The translations under genes and the position numbers were made by a program. DNA of 10,184 nt from Phoronis ovalis (taxonomy: Eukaryota > Phoronida > Phoronidae), in NCBI GenBank assembly GCA_028565635.1, contig JAOXYB010066756.1:1-10184 (forward strand). The letters run 5' to 3'. Positions 8,456 through 10,184 of the stretch are shown piece by piece. The number at the start of each line of letters is the position of its first letter. Position 1 is the stretch's first letter. The notes beneath the pieces were generated by a model. The model had not been told where the DNA came from and searched no databases. It saw nothing but the letters and a program-made list of their open reading frames with translations.

Positions 8456-8624
8456 CTTAACTTTGACTGTAGTCCAACTAGGCTGTGACCACCCACTCAT
8501 TTTCCTTAAAGCCGGAACAACGTACAGGTTACATGTCACAGTGGCAGAAACAGGGTTCCCGGGAAGTCCAAAAAATAACTTTGTCTGTTCTTTATTGACT
8601 AGCGTAGCAAATGTAGTTGGCTTT
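8456..8624 (-). CDS. GPHN: Gephyrin, penultimate coding exon (MoeA core, P-G-N-P-V-S-A motif)
   Basis: The first base completes a split Gly codon (GG|A), then 56 codons follow. It contains K-P-T-T-F-A-T-L, then [11 protein letters not shown], the signature of the MoeA/gephyrin-E family that lines the molybdopterin/molybdate active site, then [13 protein letters not shown]. The acceptor is ATTTTAG|A and the donor AAG|GTAACT. Its length equals the human counterpart residue for residue. The variable part is the loop after R-K-M (S-G-W-S-Q-P-S-W), which joins subdomain III to IV. A longer plus-strand open frame across this exon is antisense noise. Confidence 0.95.
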
Positions 8625-9003
8625 CTAAAATATAACATACTTTTAAGTCATATAAAAAGTAAATGTGACCATTTAAATTTATATTTTTTCAAATTTCATT
8701 CAGACAATTTTTATTGCAAATGGGGTGGGTACTTTGTTGATATGCTGATATTCATTTTGTTGGCACCTCTCCATATAACTATTCAAGTATAAAATTTGAA
8801 CAATCTGTGCCAAATACTAATCCCCACAAAATACAAAAACATTCTTATTATGTAGTGTTATTATGAAGAACCAAAGGAATTTGTGTCTGTTTCGACTCTG
8901 GAGTACAATCCTGAGAGTACAATAATGCAACAATGCTCACTAACTTTACTGTTATATACAAGGTGTAGTAAAGCAGAATAATTTGAAAACCAGAAATGGG
9001 TAC
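8625..9003 (-). other. GPHN: Gephyrin intron, phase 2
   Basis: 379 bp. The donor is unusual: GG|GTACCC, with only GTA matching consensus. The acceptor is ATATTTTAG. The joined codon GG|A restores the K-P-G-K-P-T-T reading expected of gephyrin. No features inside. Confidence 0.85.
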
Positions 9004-9077
9004 CCAGGTTTCATAAACACTCTTCCAAAATGAATTTCTGCTCTTAAGTCTACCTCTAAGACTTGCTTCAATAGGTC
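9004..9077 (-). CDS. GPHN: Gephyrin, antepenultimate coding exon (catalytic Asp and [10 protein letters not shown])
   Basis: 74 bases: 24 codons plus GG of a split Gly. Reads [25 protein letters not shown], matching the human segment that starts at D580. That Asp is the last residue of the MoeA motif GGVSxGxxD and is needed for metal insertion; here it is the first codon of the exon. The acceptor is strong (TTTGATTTCAG|GAC). The preceding exon, which should end with G-G-V-S-M-G-E-K, was not found up to 10184. A different, longer open frame over the same DNA (8848-9099) is a shadow. Confidence 0.93.
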
Positions 9078-9276
9078 CTGAAATCAAATGTAAAAACATG
9101 TAGGTAACTATAAATTAACTTTTAGGTTTTGAAATCTCAAACCACAAATACTTTTGTGTGTGTGTGTATTATTCCAATAAAAACTGTAATAACTAAAACA
9201 AAATCTTTTGAACAAATTAAATTTCTGCTAAGTGTGAGGGAGCAAATAGCAGAAAATGCATTAGATCACAAAGGCC

Positions 9277-9681
9277 CCGGGGAGGGTTGTTGGTGTTGAT
9301 TTGGGTGGGGATGTGCCACCGGACCTTAAAAATCATAACCCAAAATTATACCACCAAAAAATAGGCCTCGAAATTATACCAAAACTACAAAATACCATAC
9401 CTGAACTTATAGCTGTGGTAAAATCATGACCCAAACTTACACCTATGGAAAAATCGTGACCCGAACTTGTAAAGTCACGACCGTACCTGTGGCTAAACAA
9501 TGATCTATACTTAAACCATAGCCCTTGGTGCCACGTTTATACCTAAAACATGAAAAGTATTACCCAAAATTATACCGAGAAGGATGAAATAGCGACCTGA
9601 AGTTATACCTGGAAGCATGAAATTGCGACCCAAACGTGCGGCACATCCCCTGTAGGTAATATACACTAAGTACCCCCCCGG
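9277..9681. mobile_element. MITE-like element with degenerate terminal inverted repeats and an internal minisatellite
   Basis: The two ends are inverted copies of about 41 bp. Each starts CCGGGG and ends inward with a perfect 11-bp match, GGGGATGTGCC (9307-9317) against GGCACATCCCC (9640-9650); the middle is diverged. Between them lies a tandem array (9321-9638). Flanks show AAAGGC on each side (9270-9275 and 9684-9689), which may be a diverged target duplication but is offset, so this is weak. About 405 bp, no coding capacity. It sits in a gephyrin intron. Confidence 0.6.
9321..9638. repeat. Degenerate tandem repeat, unit about 23-33 bp, roughly 11 copies
   Basis: Successive units share the pattern ATGAAAT-GCGACC, then C(A)AAA(C/T)TTATACC, then a G/A-rich or TATGG spacer. 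The best-matching units are at 9331-9352, 9421-9447, 9560-9577 and 9584-9610. The copies are diverged, indicating an old array. It is bounded by the inverted repeats of the enclosing element. Confidence 0.6.
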
Positions 9682-10029
9682 AAAAAGGCATGCCTTCAGC
9701 TAGTATGAGGAACCAAATTATTTAAAATTTATTTTGTTAACGATCATCGCACGCTTAACAATATTTTACTCAATAAACAGTAGTCATAAAGAAAAAACAA
9801 ATTGTCTAACCATGTACTCTAAACTAAAGGTGACTTACACCTGAAGGTTTTTCAAATTTAGCCTTTGTTTTTCTTTTACAGTTGAATTTATATTAGCTTT
9901 TCCATCCCTCCCTATAATGTATTGAATTCAAATATGATAGAATTATTGTAACAGTTTTTGTTATAACTCCTTTTCTCCATCGAATATTTTCTCAAAATGT
10001 CCATTATACAGTATAAACATATATGTTTG

Positions 10030-10184
10030 GGAAGTATGTGGGACTATGTTTCCCTCATGGCTCGGATGACTATGTTAAATGGCGGTCCCGTCTCTGTGAG
10101 GTCTATATCTCAGGGACGTTAAAGAACGGCTACTGACGTCGGTAATTGACCATCAGTTAGTCCTTCCTTTCCTTTGATTTCCTT
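10030..10184. mobile_element. Candidate SINE-like dispersed repeat, cut by the window edge
   Basis: This block is clearly less AT-rich than the preceding 300 bp. It includes ATGGCGGTCCCGTCTC and CAGGGACGTTAAAGAACG, a style of sequence I associate with dispersed repeats in mollusc genomes (from memory, not checked). The right end is a CT-rich run. No coding frame was found on either strand. Confidence 0.3.

Larger units (their letters stand above)
9078..10184 (-). other. GPHN: Gephyrin intron (partial), carrying repeats
   Basis: This runs from the acceptor at 9078-9079 past the window edge. It contains a (TG)n run (9155-9167), the MITE-like element at 9277-9681 and a SINE-like repeat near 10030-10184. 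No minus-strand frame resembling the next gephyrin exon was seen. Confidence 0.75.

Noticed and set aside
8421-8792. Plus-strand 123-residue open frame
   Set aside because: It is antisense to the gephyrin exon at 8456-8624 and its introns; there is no domain and no plus-strand splice logic.
8848-9099. Minus-strand 83-residue frame with R-G-R-L-K-S...F-W-K-S, resembling the start of a DIRS-type retroelement reverse transcriptase
   Set aside because: The same DNA in another minus-strand frame gives an exact gephyrin exon (D-L-L-K-Q...[10 protein letters not shown]) with matching splice phases, so the retroelement look is a shadow.
9833-9882. A minus-strand GTAAGT donor-like site and a plus-strand TTTTCTTTTACAG acceptor-like site
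   Set aside because: Neither is joined to an open frame of useful length, and the minus-strand frames upstream of the donor hit stops quickly and do not match the expected gephyrin exon.

Overview
This is an animal nuclear genomic window. It is AT-rich, its genes are split by GT-AG introns, and it carries several short non-autonomous repeats. The gene content (gephyrin plus an ErbB-type EGF ligand) and the repeat style (a short inverted-repeat element carrying a degenerate minisatellite, G/C homopolymer-bearing repeats, a SINE-like tail) suggest a lophotrochozoan, perhaps a bivalve mollusc. That placement is inference, not proof.

Both recognisable genes lie on the minus strand, so they read from high to low coordinates. 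At the right, 9077 to 7187 holds the last three coding exons of gephyrin (GPHN; MoeA-like E domain): 9004-9077, 8456-8624 and 7187-7417, separated by introns of 379 and 1038 bp. Joined, they give exactly 157 residues plus a stop. These are collinear without gaps with the last 157 residues of human gephyrin (D580 to L736, from memory). The upstream exons lie beyond position 10184. The long intron between contains a MITE-like element (9277-9681) and, at the window edge, a SINE-like dispersed repeat.

At the left, 2744-3612 is the first coding exon of a secreted or membrane-tethered EGF-family ligand. It has a signal peptide, a furin-type site, a long low-complexity acidic pro-region with a Ser-Gly glycosaminoglycan-type motif, and the first four cysteines of an EGF domain with ErbB-ligand spacing. 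The exon stops at a consensus donor between Cys4 and Cys5, where ErbB-ligand EGF domains are usually split. The matching second half was not found in the remaining 2743 bp, so that intron probably runs past position 1.

Between the genes, 3685-7080 holds the presumed 5' flank of the EGF gene with bZIP-type palindromes, a featureless AT-rich stretch, a cluster of regulatory-looking motifs (5553-5878), a G-run-bearing repeat (5921-6276) and an unrecognised 41-codon candidate terminal exon (6583-6708). Nothing shows that the two genes work together: gephyrin makes molybdenum cofactor and scaffolds inhibitory receptors, while the EGF ligand is a signalling molecule. No prokaryotic features, CRISPR arrays, tRNA or rRNA genes were seen.
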